In this document: in pieces, positions 15,890 through 23,031 of the stretch
Position numbering within the stretch: position 1 is the first letter of the stretch
Layout of the letters: every line of letters starts with the position of its first letter
NCBI GenBank assembly: GCA_034716535.1
Contig: JAYEJW010000580.1
Location: 1-24,208, forward strand
DNA length: 24,208 nucleotides
Reading direction: 5' to 3'
From: JAYEJW01 sp034716535
Lineage (GTDB): Bacteria > Pseudomonadota > Gammaproteobacteria > Chromatiales > Chromatiaceae
Program-made: the position numbers and the translations under genes
The notes under the pieces: generated by a model
Database searches by the model: none
The model's input: the letters and a program-made list of their open reading frames with translations, nothing else
Told to the model about the DNA's origin: nothing

Positions 15890-16354
15890 ATGGAATTCGA
15901 CATCAAGCAGGCAAGACGGCCAGGGTTCCTGCGCCGGATGGCAGCCCTATCCTACGATCTGGTGCTGCTCTTCGGCGTGCTGATGCTCGCCGTTGCAATC
16001 GTCATCATTCCGTACGGCCTGATCGTCGGCGAACCTTTTCCCCACCAGGAAACGGGATTCCGACTCGCCCTTCAGCTCTATCTGGTGGCGCTCATCGGTG
16101 GATTCTACGGCTTCTTCTGGGTCCACGGCGGCCAGACCCTGGGGATGCGGGCCTGGCGCTTCCGCCTCCTGCGAGAGGATGGCACCGGTCTGCAACCGCG
16201 CGACGCACTCCGGCGACTGGGTTGGGCGGTGGTTTCCCTGATCCCGCTGGGGGCCGGCTTCCTGTGGATGCTTATCGATCGAGATGGATTGGCTTGGCAC
16301 GATCGCATGTCATATACGCAGCCGGTGATGATGAAGAAACGAGATGACGATTGA
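15890..16354 (+). CDS. RDD family membrane protein
   Basis: A 154-residue integral membrane protein with about three hydrophobic segments (22-42, 60-78, 112-129). The N-terminal RRMAALSYDLVLLFGV, the middle GGQTLGMRAWRFRLL and the C-terminal RDGLAWHDRMSYT are the conserved Arg and Asp blocks that define the RDD family (PF06271). Function is generally unknown; some members are linked to ion transport or stress. The ATG at 15890 has only a weak purine stretch upstream. An overlapping frame at 15823-16347 is not RDD-like. It is divergent from the kinase; a weak promoter pair, TTGCTG (15745-15750) and TACAAA (15767-15772), lies in the gap. Confidence 0.88.
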   Translation: MEFDIKQARRPGFLRRMAALSYDLVLLFGVLMLAVAIVIIPYGLIVGEPFPHQETGFRLALQLYLVALIGGFYGFFWVHGGQTLGMRAWRFRLLREDGTGLQPRDALRRLGWAVVSLIPLGAGFLWMLIDRDGLAWHDRMSYTQPVMMKKRDDD

Positions 16355-16390
16355 GCGCGATCCCACTGATTAAAAGTATTTTCTACAGGT

Positions 16391-16582
16391 CTCATCGCGT
16401 AAAACGTCCCTGTCGCGCTGCCAGCTCGGCTCCTGCCTCGCGTTCGTCGCGCTGCGTTGGTCCACTGGACCAACGGTCGCTAAAGGGCTCATCGCGTAGA
16501 ACCTCCCTGTCGCGCTGCCAGCCCAGCATCCCTGCTGGTCGTTCGTCGCGCTGCGTTGTGACGTTAAGTCACAACGGTCGCT
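16391..16582. repeat. Two tandem copies of a ~91-95-base structured repeat
   Basis: Copy A (16391-16481) and copy B (16488-16582) both begin CTCATCGCGTA and end CAACGGTCGCT, with a period of 97 bases. Conserved blocks include TCCCTGTCGCGCTGCCAGC and GTTCGTCGCGCTGCGTTG; the 10-mer GTCGCGCTGC occurs four times (16412, 16446, 16509, 16545). The variable parts form hairpins: A has CGTTGGTCC/GGACCAACG (16455-16475), B has CGTTGTGAC/GTCACAACG (16554-16576). B also has CCAGCA/TGCTGG (16523-16538), where A has only GGC/GCC (16428-16437). The array fills the space between the RDD gene and lptG, at their convergent ends. Confidence 0.85.
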
Positions 16583-16584
16583 CC

Positions 16585-17649
16585 TTACCCCACGCGTTTC
16601 AGCACCCAGACAGCGCCGACCAGAAACAGAAGCGGGGGCGTGATTGCCGCTAGAAGCGGACTCAGGTCGAAGAGCAACGCAAGGTAGGAGAAGGTGCGGC
16701 TGACCAGATAGAAACCAATGCCCACCAGAATGCCGAGAAAGATACGTGGACCGATTCCGGTGCTTCTGGCGGAACCGAAGAGGATCGGGATGGCCATGAA
16801 GATCATTGCCAGGATAAGGAACGGGTGCACCACCTTGCTCCACAAGGCCACCTCGTACGGACCGGCGTCCTGCCCGTTCTCTGCCATGAAGCGCACGTAT
16901 CGGAACAGCCCCCAAACCGAAAGCACATGCGGCTCCAAGATGACAAGGTCGAGCAGCCCGGGGCTCAGCAGCGAGTCCCAGCCCGCTTGGGCAACACGGG
17001 TGACCTCCACGCCATCGTCGGAGACCCGACTGCGCGAGATCCCCTCCAGCAGCCAGCTCCCCTGTACATACCGGGCGTCTTTCGCATGGGTGGCGAGGGT
17101 CAGGCGTTGCTCCCCGTCGAACTCGTAGATGTAAATGTCTCGTAGATTGGCGCCGGGAAGGATCTCGCGGATGTTGATGTAGGCACTCCCATCACGGGCC
17201 CAGAAACCGTAGGGAGTCGTGAGAGTGACCTGCCCGGACTGGGCCTCCGAGCGCCACTGCAGCGCCTTCTGCTCCGCGACCGGCGCCACCCCCTCGCCCA
17301 CCAGAACAGCGACTACTGCAAGCAGCGCCCCGCCCTTGAGCGCCGCGTACACGATGCGCGAGATCGAAACCCCGGCTGCGCGCATGGCCACCAGCTCGGA
17401 GCGACTCGCCAGAGCACCGAGCCCAACCAGGGCGCCGATGAGGGTGGCGATCGGAAAGATCTGAAAGGTGTAACGGGGCAGACTGAGGGCGACAAAGATC
17501 ATCGCATCCGCGAACTGGTAATTGTTCTCACCGACCTTGTCTATCTCGTCGGCAAGGATAAAGAACCCCAGTAACGGCAACAGCACCGCGAGGGTAAGGA
17601 TCGTGCCGCCAATAACGGCACCGGCCAGGTAGCGATCGAGGATTTTCAC
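16585..17649 (-). CDS. lptG: LPS export ABC transporter permease LptG
   Basis: A 354-residue inner-membrane permease with six hydrophobic segments in the 3+3 arrangement around a periplasmic beta-jellyroll (about 130-265). The start MKILDRYLAGAV, the segment ASRSELVAMRAAGVS (coupling helix region contacting LptB) and GQDAGPYEVALWSKVVHP match LptG rather than LptF. With LptF and LptB it extracts lipopolysaccharide from the inner membrane and passes it to LptC. The start is GTG at 17647-17649 with AGGGA six bases upstream. It is divergent from pepA, the usual neighbourhood, but lptF, which normally precedes lptG here, is absent. Confidence 0.93.
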   Translation of the reverse strand: MKILDRYLAGAVIGGTILTLAVLLPLLGFFILADEIDKVGENNYQFADAMIFVALSLPRYTFQIFPIATLIGALVGLGALASRSELVAMRAAGVSISRIVYAALKGGALLAVVAVLVGEGVAPVAEQKALQWRSEAQSGQVTLTTPYGFWARDGSAYINIREILPGANLRDIYIYEFDGEQRLTLATHAKDARYVQGSWLLEGISRSRVSDDGVEVTRVAQAGWDSLLSPGLLDLVILEPHVLSVWGLFRYVRFMAENGQDAGPYEVALWSKVVHPFLILAMIFMAIPILFGSARSTGIGPRIFLGILVGIGFYLVSRTFSYLALLFDLSPLLAAITPPLLFLVGAVWVLKRVG

Positions 17650-17766
17650 TCTGCGTCCCTATGAGCCGGCCCCGGAAGTATTCGGAGCCCACTGGACCCG
17701 AAACCCCATGACGGTTCAGGCGCGGCGTTGATTCTTGTAGACTCGAAGCCTGCGCATCTTACACCA

Positions 17767-17801
17767 CCCGAAACGCGGGACGCAGCGCGCCCGATTTCGG
17801 G
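17767..17801 (+). promoter_or_regulatory. Inverted repeat upstream of pepA
   Basis: CCCGAAA (17767-17773) and TTTCGGG (17795-17801) are perfectly inverted, and inside them CGGG and CCCG can add four pairs. The repeat lies 31-65 bases before the pepA start, between divergent pepA and lptG. It could be a leader hairpin or an operator. E. coli PepA is itself a DNA-binding regulator, but no link is shown here. Confidence 0.35.
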
Positions 17802-17831
17802 GGGACCTCAAACGAAGCCGACGGAGTACCG

Positions 17832-19328
17832 ATGGAATTCAAGATCAAGAGCGGCGAGCTGACCAAGCAGAAGTCCCAGTGCCTGATTCTCGGCGTGTTC
17901 GAAAAACGCAAGCTTTCCGGTCCCGCCGAGGCGATCGACAAGGTCAGCAACGGCTATCTCGCAAACGTCCTCCACAAGGGTGACCTGGACGGCGAGACGG
18001 GACGTACGCTGATGCTCTATGAGGTTCCCGGCACAAGTTGCGAGCGCGTCCTGCTGGTCGGCTGTGGAAAGCGCAAAGAGTTCAATCGGGCCAACTACGG
18101 CAAGGCGCTTACCGCCGCGGTCGCCCTGCTCAACGACACCCGAACCACCGAAGCCCTGTGCACGCTTCCGGAGCTCGACCCCGACGGCATGGACCTCTAT
18201 GCCAGGGTACGCGACGCAGTGACCGCCGGCATGGACAAGGTCTATCGCTACGAACACACCAAACAAGAGAAAAAGCCGCCCAAGTTTCCCCTCAAGCGAT
18301 TCAACCTTTGGGTCTCCAAGAAACAGGATACCGGGACTGCCGAGCAGGCGGTTCGCCATGGCGCCGCCATCGCCCGCGGCGTGGCCCTGGCAAAGGACCT
18401 GGGCAACTTGCCCGGAAACATCTGCACCCCCACCTACCTGGCCGACCGCGCCGTCACTCTCGGCAATGACTACGCGGGCCTTCGGGTAGAGATCCTCGAG
18501 GAGAGCGACATGGCGGAGCTCGGCATGGGGGCCCTGCTGTCCGTATCCCGCGGCAGCCGCCAGCCCGCCAAGCTCATCGTCATGGACTATCGGGGCGGCA
18601 GGGAGGACGCCAAGCCCGTGGTGCTGGTGGGCAAGGGCCTGACCTTCGACGCCGGCGGTATTTCCCTGAAGCCGGCTGCGGACATGGACGAAATGAAGTA
18701 CGACATGTGCGGTGGTGCCAGCGTGCTCGGCACCCTGCTCGCGGCGCTGGAGCTCGAGCTGCCCATCAATCTCATCGGCGTAGTGCCCACCTCGGAGAAC
18801 CTGCCGGACGGCGACGCCAACAAACCCGGCGACATCGTCACAAGCATGTCCGGTCAGACCATCGAGATCCTGAACACGGATGCGGAGGGCAGGCTCATCC
18901 TGTGCGACGCCCTCACCTACTGCGAGCGTTTCGACCCCGCCGTCGTCCTCGACATGGCGACTCTCACCGGGGCCTGCGTGGTCGCGCTCGGCAACCATCC
19001 CTGCGGGCTCTTCACGCAGAACGACAAACTGGCCGACGAGATCACGGAGGCCGGTAGCGCAGCGGGTGACCGTGCCTGGCGCATGCCCCTGTGGGATGAG
19101 TATCAGGAGCAGCTCGACAGCAACTTCGCCGATATGGCCAACATCGGCGCACGTTACGGCGGGGCGATCACCGCCGCCTGTTTTCTGTCGCGCTATACAA
19201 AAAAATACCTTTGGGCGCACCTGGATATTGCCGGGGTCTCCTGGCTGAGCGGTAAGGAGAAGGGCGCCACCGGCCGACCTGTGCCGCTGCTCACCCAGCT
19301 TCTTCTCAAGCGCAGCGGTGAGCTGTAG
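17832..19328 (+). CDS. pepA: Leucyl aminopeptidase (cytosol aminopeptidase) PepA
   Basis: A 498-residue M17 metallopeptidase (E. coli PepA is 503). The N-terminal domain (about 1-165) is the variable, regulatory or DNA-binding part. The catalytic domain shows the metal and active-site residues: K268 and D273 in VGKGLTFDAGG, D291 in KYDMCGG, and D350, E352 and R354 in the signature NTDAEGRLILCDA. It removes N-terminal residues, preferably Leu, from peptides, acts as a hexamer with two metal ions per subunit, and in E. coli also helps Xer recombination and regulates carAB. The ATG at 17832 follows GGAG. holC follows 88 bases downstream in the same direction. Confidence 0.96.
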   Translation: MEFKIKSGELTKQKSQCLILGVFEKRKLSGPAEAIDKVSNGYLANVLHKGDLDGETGRTLMLYEVPGTSCERVLLVGCGKRKEFNRANYGKALTAAVALLNDTRTTEALCTLPELDPDGMDLYARVRDAVTAGMDKVYRYEHTKQEKKPPKFPLKRFNLWVSKKQDTGTAEQAVRHGAAIARGVALAKDLGNLPGNICTPTYLADRAVTLGNDYAGLRVEILEESDMAELGMGALLSVSRGSRQPAKLIVMDYRGGREDAKPVVLVGKGLTFDAGGISLKPAADMDEMKYDMCGGASVLGTLLAALELELPINLIGVVPTSENLPDGDANKPGDIVTSMSGQTIEILNTDAEGRLILCDALTYCERFDPAVVLDMATLTGACVVALGNHPCGLFTQNDKLADEITEAGSAAGDRAWRMPLWDEYQEQLDSNFADMANIGARYGGAITAACFLSRYTKKYLWAHLDIAGVSWLSGKEKGATGRPVPLLTQLLLKRSGEL

Positions 19329-19416
19329 GGGCACCATTCCCGAACGGTGCAATCGCCGCCCCGAGAACGGCGATCGAACCGGCACCAGTTCCTGCATGTA
19401 TTGTGGCGAGGATTCA

Positions 19417-19848
19417 GTGACCCGCATCGACTTTTACTCCGTCAAGGAGGGAACCGGCGGCGACCGCTTCCTCCTCACCTGCCGACTCGTCGAGCGCATC
19501 CACGCCGACGGACACCGGATCCTGATCCACACGTCCGACCGGGAGCAGGCCCGCCACCTCGACCGCCTGCTGTGGACCTTCCGCCAGCAGAGCTTCCTGC
19601 CTCACGGCTTGATGGGAGAGATCGATCAAACCCTGACTCCCATCTTGATCAATCACGATGGAAATCCGGGCACGGAAGACCAGGTGCTCATCAATCTCGC
19701 TCTCGACGTACCGACCTTTTTCGGCCGCTTCGAGCGCTTGGCCGAGCCCATCGACCAGGAAGCTGCCGTGCGCAATGCCGGACGCGAACGCTACCGCTAC
19801 TACCGCGACCGGGGCTATCCTCTCCATCATCATGAGATCCGTTTCTAG
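19417..19848 (+). CDS. holC: DNA polymerase III chi subunit
   Basis: The protein is 143 residues from the GTG at 19417 (MTRIDFYSV), close to E. coli HolC (147). The opening strand TRIDFYSV, the helix RFLLTCRLVERIHADGH, the segment LLWTFRQQSFLPH and the late FFGRFERLAEPI are typical of the family. Chi links the clamp loader, via psi, to single-stranded DNA-binding protein at the replication fork. The open frame runs 33 codons further upstream, but those residues are not HolC-like, and GAGGA sits just before the GTG. The pepA-holC order is classic; the usual next gene, valS, does not follow. Confidence 0.93.
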   Translation: MTRIDFYSVKEGTGGDRFLLTCRLVERIHADGHRILIHTSDREQARHLDRLLWTFRQQSFLPHGLMGEIDQTLTPILINHDGNPGTEDQVLINLALDVPTFFGRFERLAEPIDQEAAVRNAGRERYRYYRDRGYPLHHHEIRF

Positions 19849-19958
19849 GAACACCAGCGATGCGCGGTGTATTCTCTGGACCGGAGCGCCAAGGGCAACG
19901 GACAGTGTCGTCCGATGCCGCGAAAACTCGGACCTGTCAAACTCTGGCCGAAACCCTC

Positions 19959-20441
19959 ATGACTCCCAAACATCTACCGATTCTCGTCCTGTCGCTGCTT
20001 GGAGTCTCCACAGCGACCGCAGAGACCGTCTACAAGTCCATCGATCCCGAAGGAAACGTGAGCTACTCCTCGACCCCACCACCTTCGAGCTCCGGCGATG
20101 TCGTGGAAGAGGTCCCTATTGCTCCGGGTCCGACCCAGGAGCAACGACAAGAGGCGGAACAACGGCTCGATGACCTGGAGGCCGCATCCGCCCGCGCCGA
20201 CGAGCAGCGACAGGAGCGAGAGAAGGAGCGTTCACAAGCCGCGGCCGACGCGGAACAGGGGCTGGAGAAGGCACGCATGGCCCTGGAGGAGGCGAAGATC
20301 CAGCGGGACGACGACTGGCAGTATCTGGCCACGGGCGGACGGGTGCTCAAGGAGAGCTACCTGGACCGCGTTGAGAGCGCTGAGCAGCTGGTGCGCGAGG
20401 CCGAGCAGGCCCTCCAAAACGCACGCAGTGGCCGACGCTGA
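19959..20441 (+). CDS. DUF4124 domain exported protein with coiled coil
   Basis: The protein is 160 residues from the ATG at 19959, which begins a signal peptide (MTPKHLPILVLSLLGVSTATA). The mature N-terminus ETVYKSIDPEGNVSYSSTPP is the DUF4124 module, common in gammaproteobacterial envelope proteins. Residues from about 60 onward are a charged, Gln/Glu/Arg/Ala-rich helix with coiled-coil character. It is predicted periplasmic; the function is unknown. The frame is open from 19860, but starting there would bury the signal peptide behind 33 residues. There is no strong ribosome binding site. It follows holC by 110 bases. Confidence 0.75.
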   Translation: MTPKHLPILVLSLLGVSTATAETVYKSIDPEGNVSYSSTPPPSSSGDVVEEVPIAPGPTQEQRQEAEQRLDDLEAASARADEQRQEREKERSQAAADAEQGLEKARMALEEAKIQRDDDWQYLATGGRVLKESYLDRVESAEQLVREAEQALQNARSGRR

Positions 20442-20515
20442 CCCAGCACTCCGACAGGGAATACCGGTACAGCAGCGCCTAAGTTTCTCTAACAGTCATC
20501 ATGCCGGTAGATTCC

Positions 20516-20539
20516 CTTCGCGCCCTTCGCGGCTTCGCG
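20516..20539. repeat. Triple CTTCGCG short repeat in the DUF4124/PAP2 gap
   Basis: CTTCGCG occurs three times in 24 bases (20516, 20525, 20533), inside a stretch reading CGCGAAG on the minus strand. From general knowledge, similar sequence, translating to a spurious HAKPRR-like peptide, recurs between genes in many environmental bacterial genomes; that memory was not checked. It lies between the convergent 3' ends of the DUF4124 and PAP2 genes. Confidence 0.5.
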
Positions 20540-20585
20540 TGAGACTCTTTCTGTCTCTTGTTACGGAGTCTTAGGCACGCCTGTA

Positions 20586-21455
20586 CTAGGGGCTTCGACG
20601 CTCCCGCTCGCCCAGCCAACGCGACAGCGGTCGGATCAGATAGAGGTAAGCCGCGCAGACCAGCGCGGCGACGCCGACCAGGCGCTGCACCTGCGCCGCC
20701 GCACCGTACCCGCCGTCCCAATACAGGAGGGTCACAGTGAGCACGGCCGCCAGACTCACGAAGGCCAGGTGCACCGACGGCTCCAGGATGCCCCAGGGGC
20801 TCCGGCGCGCCAATGCGACTCCGAGCCAGGCCGCCAGGATTCCGCCCATGAGGCCCGCCGCCACGTCCACCGGCCAGTGCACGCCTACGGCCACTCTGCT
20901 CAAACCGGCCGCGACTGCGACCAGGACGAGGATCCAGCGCGCCCAAGTTGCTCGAAGATAGTAGAGCCACACGGCGAAGAAAACCGCCGCCGTCACGCTG
21001 TGGCCGGAAGGAAAGCTGACCTTTCGATGTCGGGGTCCGATGAGGTTGAAGGCGTCCGGATCCAGGACCCCCGCTGGCCGCAGGGCTGAGAACAGCGGCT
21101 TCAGGGCGTGGGTGTAGGCAATGCCGATCAGGGCGGCGACGATGAGTGACCAGAAGACCCTGGGATAACGTCGTGAGAAAAACAGTGTCAGGGCAAAGGC
21201 CACGCGCTCGTCGCCGAGCACCGTGACCCATTGCCAGATCCAGTCCGGTGTCTCGGCGGCAAGACCGTTCAGGCGCCAGAACCCGGCGTGGTAACCGCAA
21301 AAGAGGAACAAGGTCAGCCCGGCGAGGGCACACCCGAGCGCCCAGAGGGCGAGCCAGCGCCCGCCGTCCGGCGATACCGCGGGGGTGCGTGTCGCGCCAT
21401 CCGCGAGGGCCTCGCGCAGGTCGCGCCCAAGATAGGAGACCGGCCCCTCAGCCAT
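20586..21455 (-). CDS. PAP2-family membrane phosphatase
   Basis: A 289-residue membrane protein with about seven hydrophobic segments and a full PAP2 acid phosphatase signature: K-x6-RP at K119-P127 (KPLFSALRP), PSGH at 149-152 (SFPSGHS) and SR-x5-H-x3-D at S186-D197 (SRVAVGVHWPVD). H193 is the expected nucleophile and H152 the acid. Family members dephosphorylate lipid phosphates such as undecaprenyl pyrophosphate, phosphatidate or lipid A 1-phosphate; which applies is not visible. An extra C-terminal region (about 210-280) adds two more hydrophobic segments. It starts at ATG 21453-21455 and overlaps the GT39 gene by eight bases, so it is the last gene of the glycosyltransferase operon. Confidence 0.9.
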   Translation of the reverse strand: MAEGPVSYLGRDLREALADGATRTPAVSPDGGRWLALWALGCALAGLTLFLFCGYHAGFWRLNGLAAETPDWIWQWVTVLGDERVAFALTLFFSRRYPRVFWSLIVAALIGIAYTHALKPLFSALRPAGVLDPDAFNLIGPRHRKVSFPSGHSVTAAVFFAVWLYYLRATWARWILVLVAVAAGLSRVAVGVHWPVDVAAGLMGGILAAWLGVALARRSPWGILEPSVHLAFVSLAAVLTVTLLYWDGGYGAAAQVQRLVGVAALVCAAYLYLIRPLSRWLGERERRSP

Positions 21456-23031
21456 CGCCCTGCCCGGCAGTCATCTTGACGAGGGCGACGGCGCCTCGCC
21501 GGTAGACCAGTTCCTGCTCCAGCTGCGGAAACCGCTCGCCGAGCCTCTCCAGCTTGTCGACGCGCAGGAACACAAGCTCCCCCGGGCGAGGGTCCCGATC
21601 CGGGGTGATCGCCTCTCGGTAGACGCTGAAGCTCGGCATGCTCGTGCGGTAGACCACCGTCGGCAGGTCCATCCCCCGGGCCACCAGCGCGGCCTCCTTC
21701 ACAGGCGCCTGCATGACCTCGAACACCCGCGGTACAAGCACCCCGAACACCAGGATGGTCTGAACGAAGCCCACGAGGAGGAGACTCTGCCAGAGGGCGA
21801 AGCGCCGCCAGAAGGCAAGGATCAACAGAACGACCAGCCCGCCGGCAACCGCCAGCCGATAGCCCCCGTCCAATACCCGGCGCCCTTCCTCGAACAGGGC
21901 GACCTGATGCGCTCTGTCGGCCTGCTCCGCGAGCAGGTCCACCACGTCGGGAAGAAGCAACAGCAATAGGAAGAAGGCGACGGGCGGCACGTAGGCCAGC
22001 CAACGGCTCGCGAGCAGCTCCCGGTGCCGGGCCATCAGGATGAACAGTGGTGTGGCCCCGTAGAGCAGGTAGTGGGGCAGCTTGGTGCCTGAGAACGAGA
22101 AGACGACGAACACTGCGGCAAACCATAGCCACAGGAATCGGTCCAGCGGGTCCGCCCAACCCCGCCGAATCGCCGGCAACAAGCGCAGGAACCACCCCGT
22201 GAAGGGCAGCAGGATCAGGGGAAGGACGACGAAATAGTAGCCGGCAAATCCCTTATGGCCGTGCATCGCATCGCCAAAACGGCCCAGGTTGTGCCGCAGA
22301 AAGAAGCTCTCGAAAAAGCCGGCGCCGCTGTCCAGGTAGATCGCCACATACCAGGGCACGGCCACCACCAGAAACAGAACCCATCCCAAAGGAGAAAAGG
22401 CGGCCCGAAGCCAATCCTTCAGAGAGCGCTCGGAAAGATAGAACAGGAAGCTCACAAGCACCGGAAAGAAGACAGCCACGGGTCCCTTGGTCAGGAAACC
22501 GAGCCCCATCCACAGGTAGACGCGCAGCAGGGTCCCGCGCGCCGGCCGCAGGTAGTGGCGGTACATGTCGAAGAAGACGAGCGCCAGAAACAGGTTCAGC
22601 ACCGCGTCGGCGGTAGCCGCCTTGGCGATGACAGAAACCTGCAGGGTCAGGGCCATGACGAGCGCCGCCACCGTGGCTGTCGGCGCGTCCAGGCGCTCGC
22701 GCACGAACCACCACAGGCCGATGAGCCATCCCGTCGCCGCCAAGGCAGAGGGCAGACGCAGGGCAAGCTCATTGAGGCCCAGAACCTTCACGGATGCGGC
22801 CTGCAACCAGTAGATCAGGGCCGGCTTATCGTAGCGCGGCTCCCCGTCCTTGTGCGGGGTGATGTAGTTGCCGCTGGCGAGCATCTCCCGCGTAGCCTCG
22901 GTGAAGGCCCCCTCGTCCAGGTCGTAGAGAGGCACTGCCCCCAGTTGCCAATAGAAGCTCAGCAGCACCGCAAATGCCAGCACCCAGGGTGAGCTGAAGA
23001 TCTGCCCGAAGGACGAGGCGGGCCTGATCAC
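21448..23031 (-). CDS. GT39-family (ArnT/PMT-like) polyprenyl-phosphate sugar transferase
   Basis: A 527-residue inner-membrane glycosyltransferase with 11-13 hydrophobic segments. The first periplasmic loop has YDLDEGAFTEATREML, with the catalytic Asp-Glu at about D39-E40, followed by EPRYDKPALIYWLQ; both are hallmarks of the ArnT/PMT_2 family. A soluble C-terminal part (about 430-527) resembles the ArnT periplasmic tail. These enzymes move a sugar from an undecaprenyl-phosphate carrier to lipid A, protein or another acceptor on the periplasmic face. Whether the sugar is aminoarabinose cannot be told, as no other arn genes are present except the GT2. The start is GTG at 23029-23031, overlapping the GT2 stop as GTGA. 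Confidence 0.88.
   Translation of the reverse strand: MIRPASSFGQIFSSPWVLAFAVLLSFYWQLGAVPLYDLDEGAFTEATREMLASGNYITPHKDGEPRYDKPALIYWLQAASVKVLGLNELALRLPSALAATGWLIGLWWFVRERLDAPTATVAALVMALTLQVSVIAKAATADAVLNLFLALVFFDMYRHYLRPARGTLLRVYLWMGLGFLTKGPVAVFFPVLVSFLFYLSERSLKDWLRAAFSPLGWVLFLVVAVPWYVAIYLDSGAGFFESFFLRHNLGRFGDAMHGHKGFAGYYFVVLPLILLPFTGWFLRLLPAIRRGWADPLDRFLWLWFAAVFVVFSFSGTKLPHYLLYGATPLFILMARHRELLASRWLAYVPPVAFFLLLLLLPDVVDLLAEQADRAHQVALFEEGRRVLDGGYRLAVAGGLVVLLILAFWRRFALWQSLLLVGFVQTILVFGVLVPRVFEVMQAPVKEAALVARGMDLPTVVYRTSMPSFSVYREAITPDRDPRPGELVFLRVDKLERLGERFPQLEQELVYRRGAVALVKMTAGQGDG

Noticed and set aside
15823..16347. A 174-codon plus-strand frame overlapping the RDD gene
   Set aside because: Frame-shifted shadow; the RDD motifs and membrane segments are in the 15890-16354 frame.
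16391..16582. Possible CRISPR array because of regularly repeated blocks
   Set aside because: Only two copies with a 97-base period, variable parts are self-complementary rather than unique spacers, and no cas genes are present.
17808..19427. A 539-codon open frame on the minus strand opposite pepA
   Set aside because: It is exactly antisense to a clear leucyl aminopeptidase and shows no domain; long antisense frames are expected in GC-rich coding DNA.
20479..21333. A 284-codon minus-strand frame overlapping the PAP2 gene
   Set aside because: Arg/Gly/Pro-rich out-of-frame reading of the PAP2 gene, which has all three catalytic motifs in its own frame.
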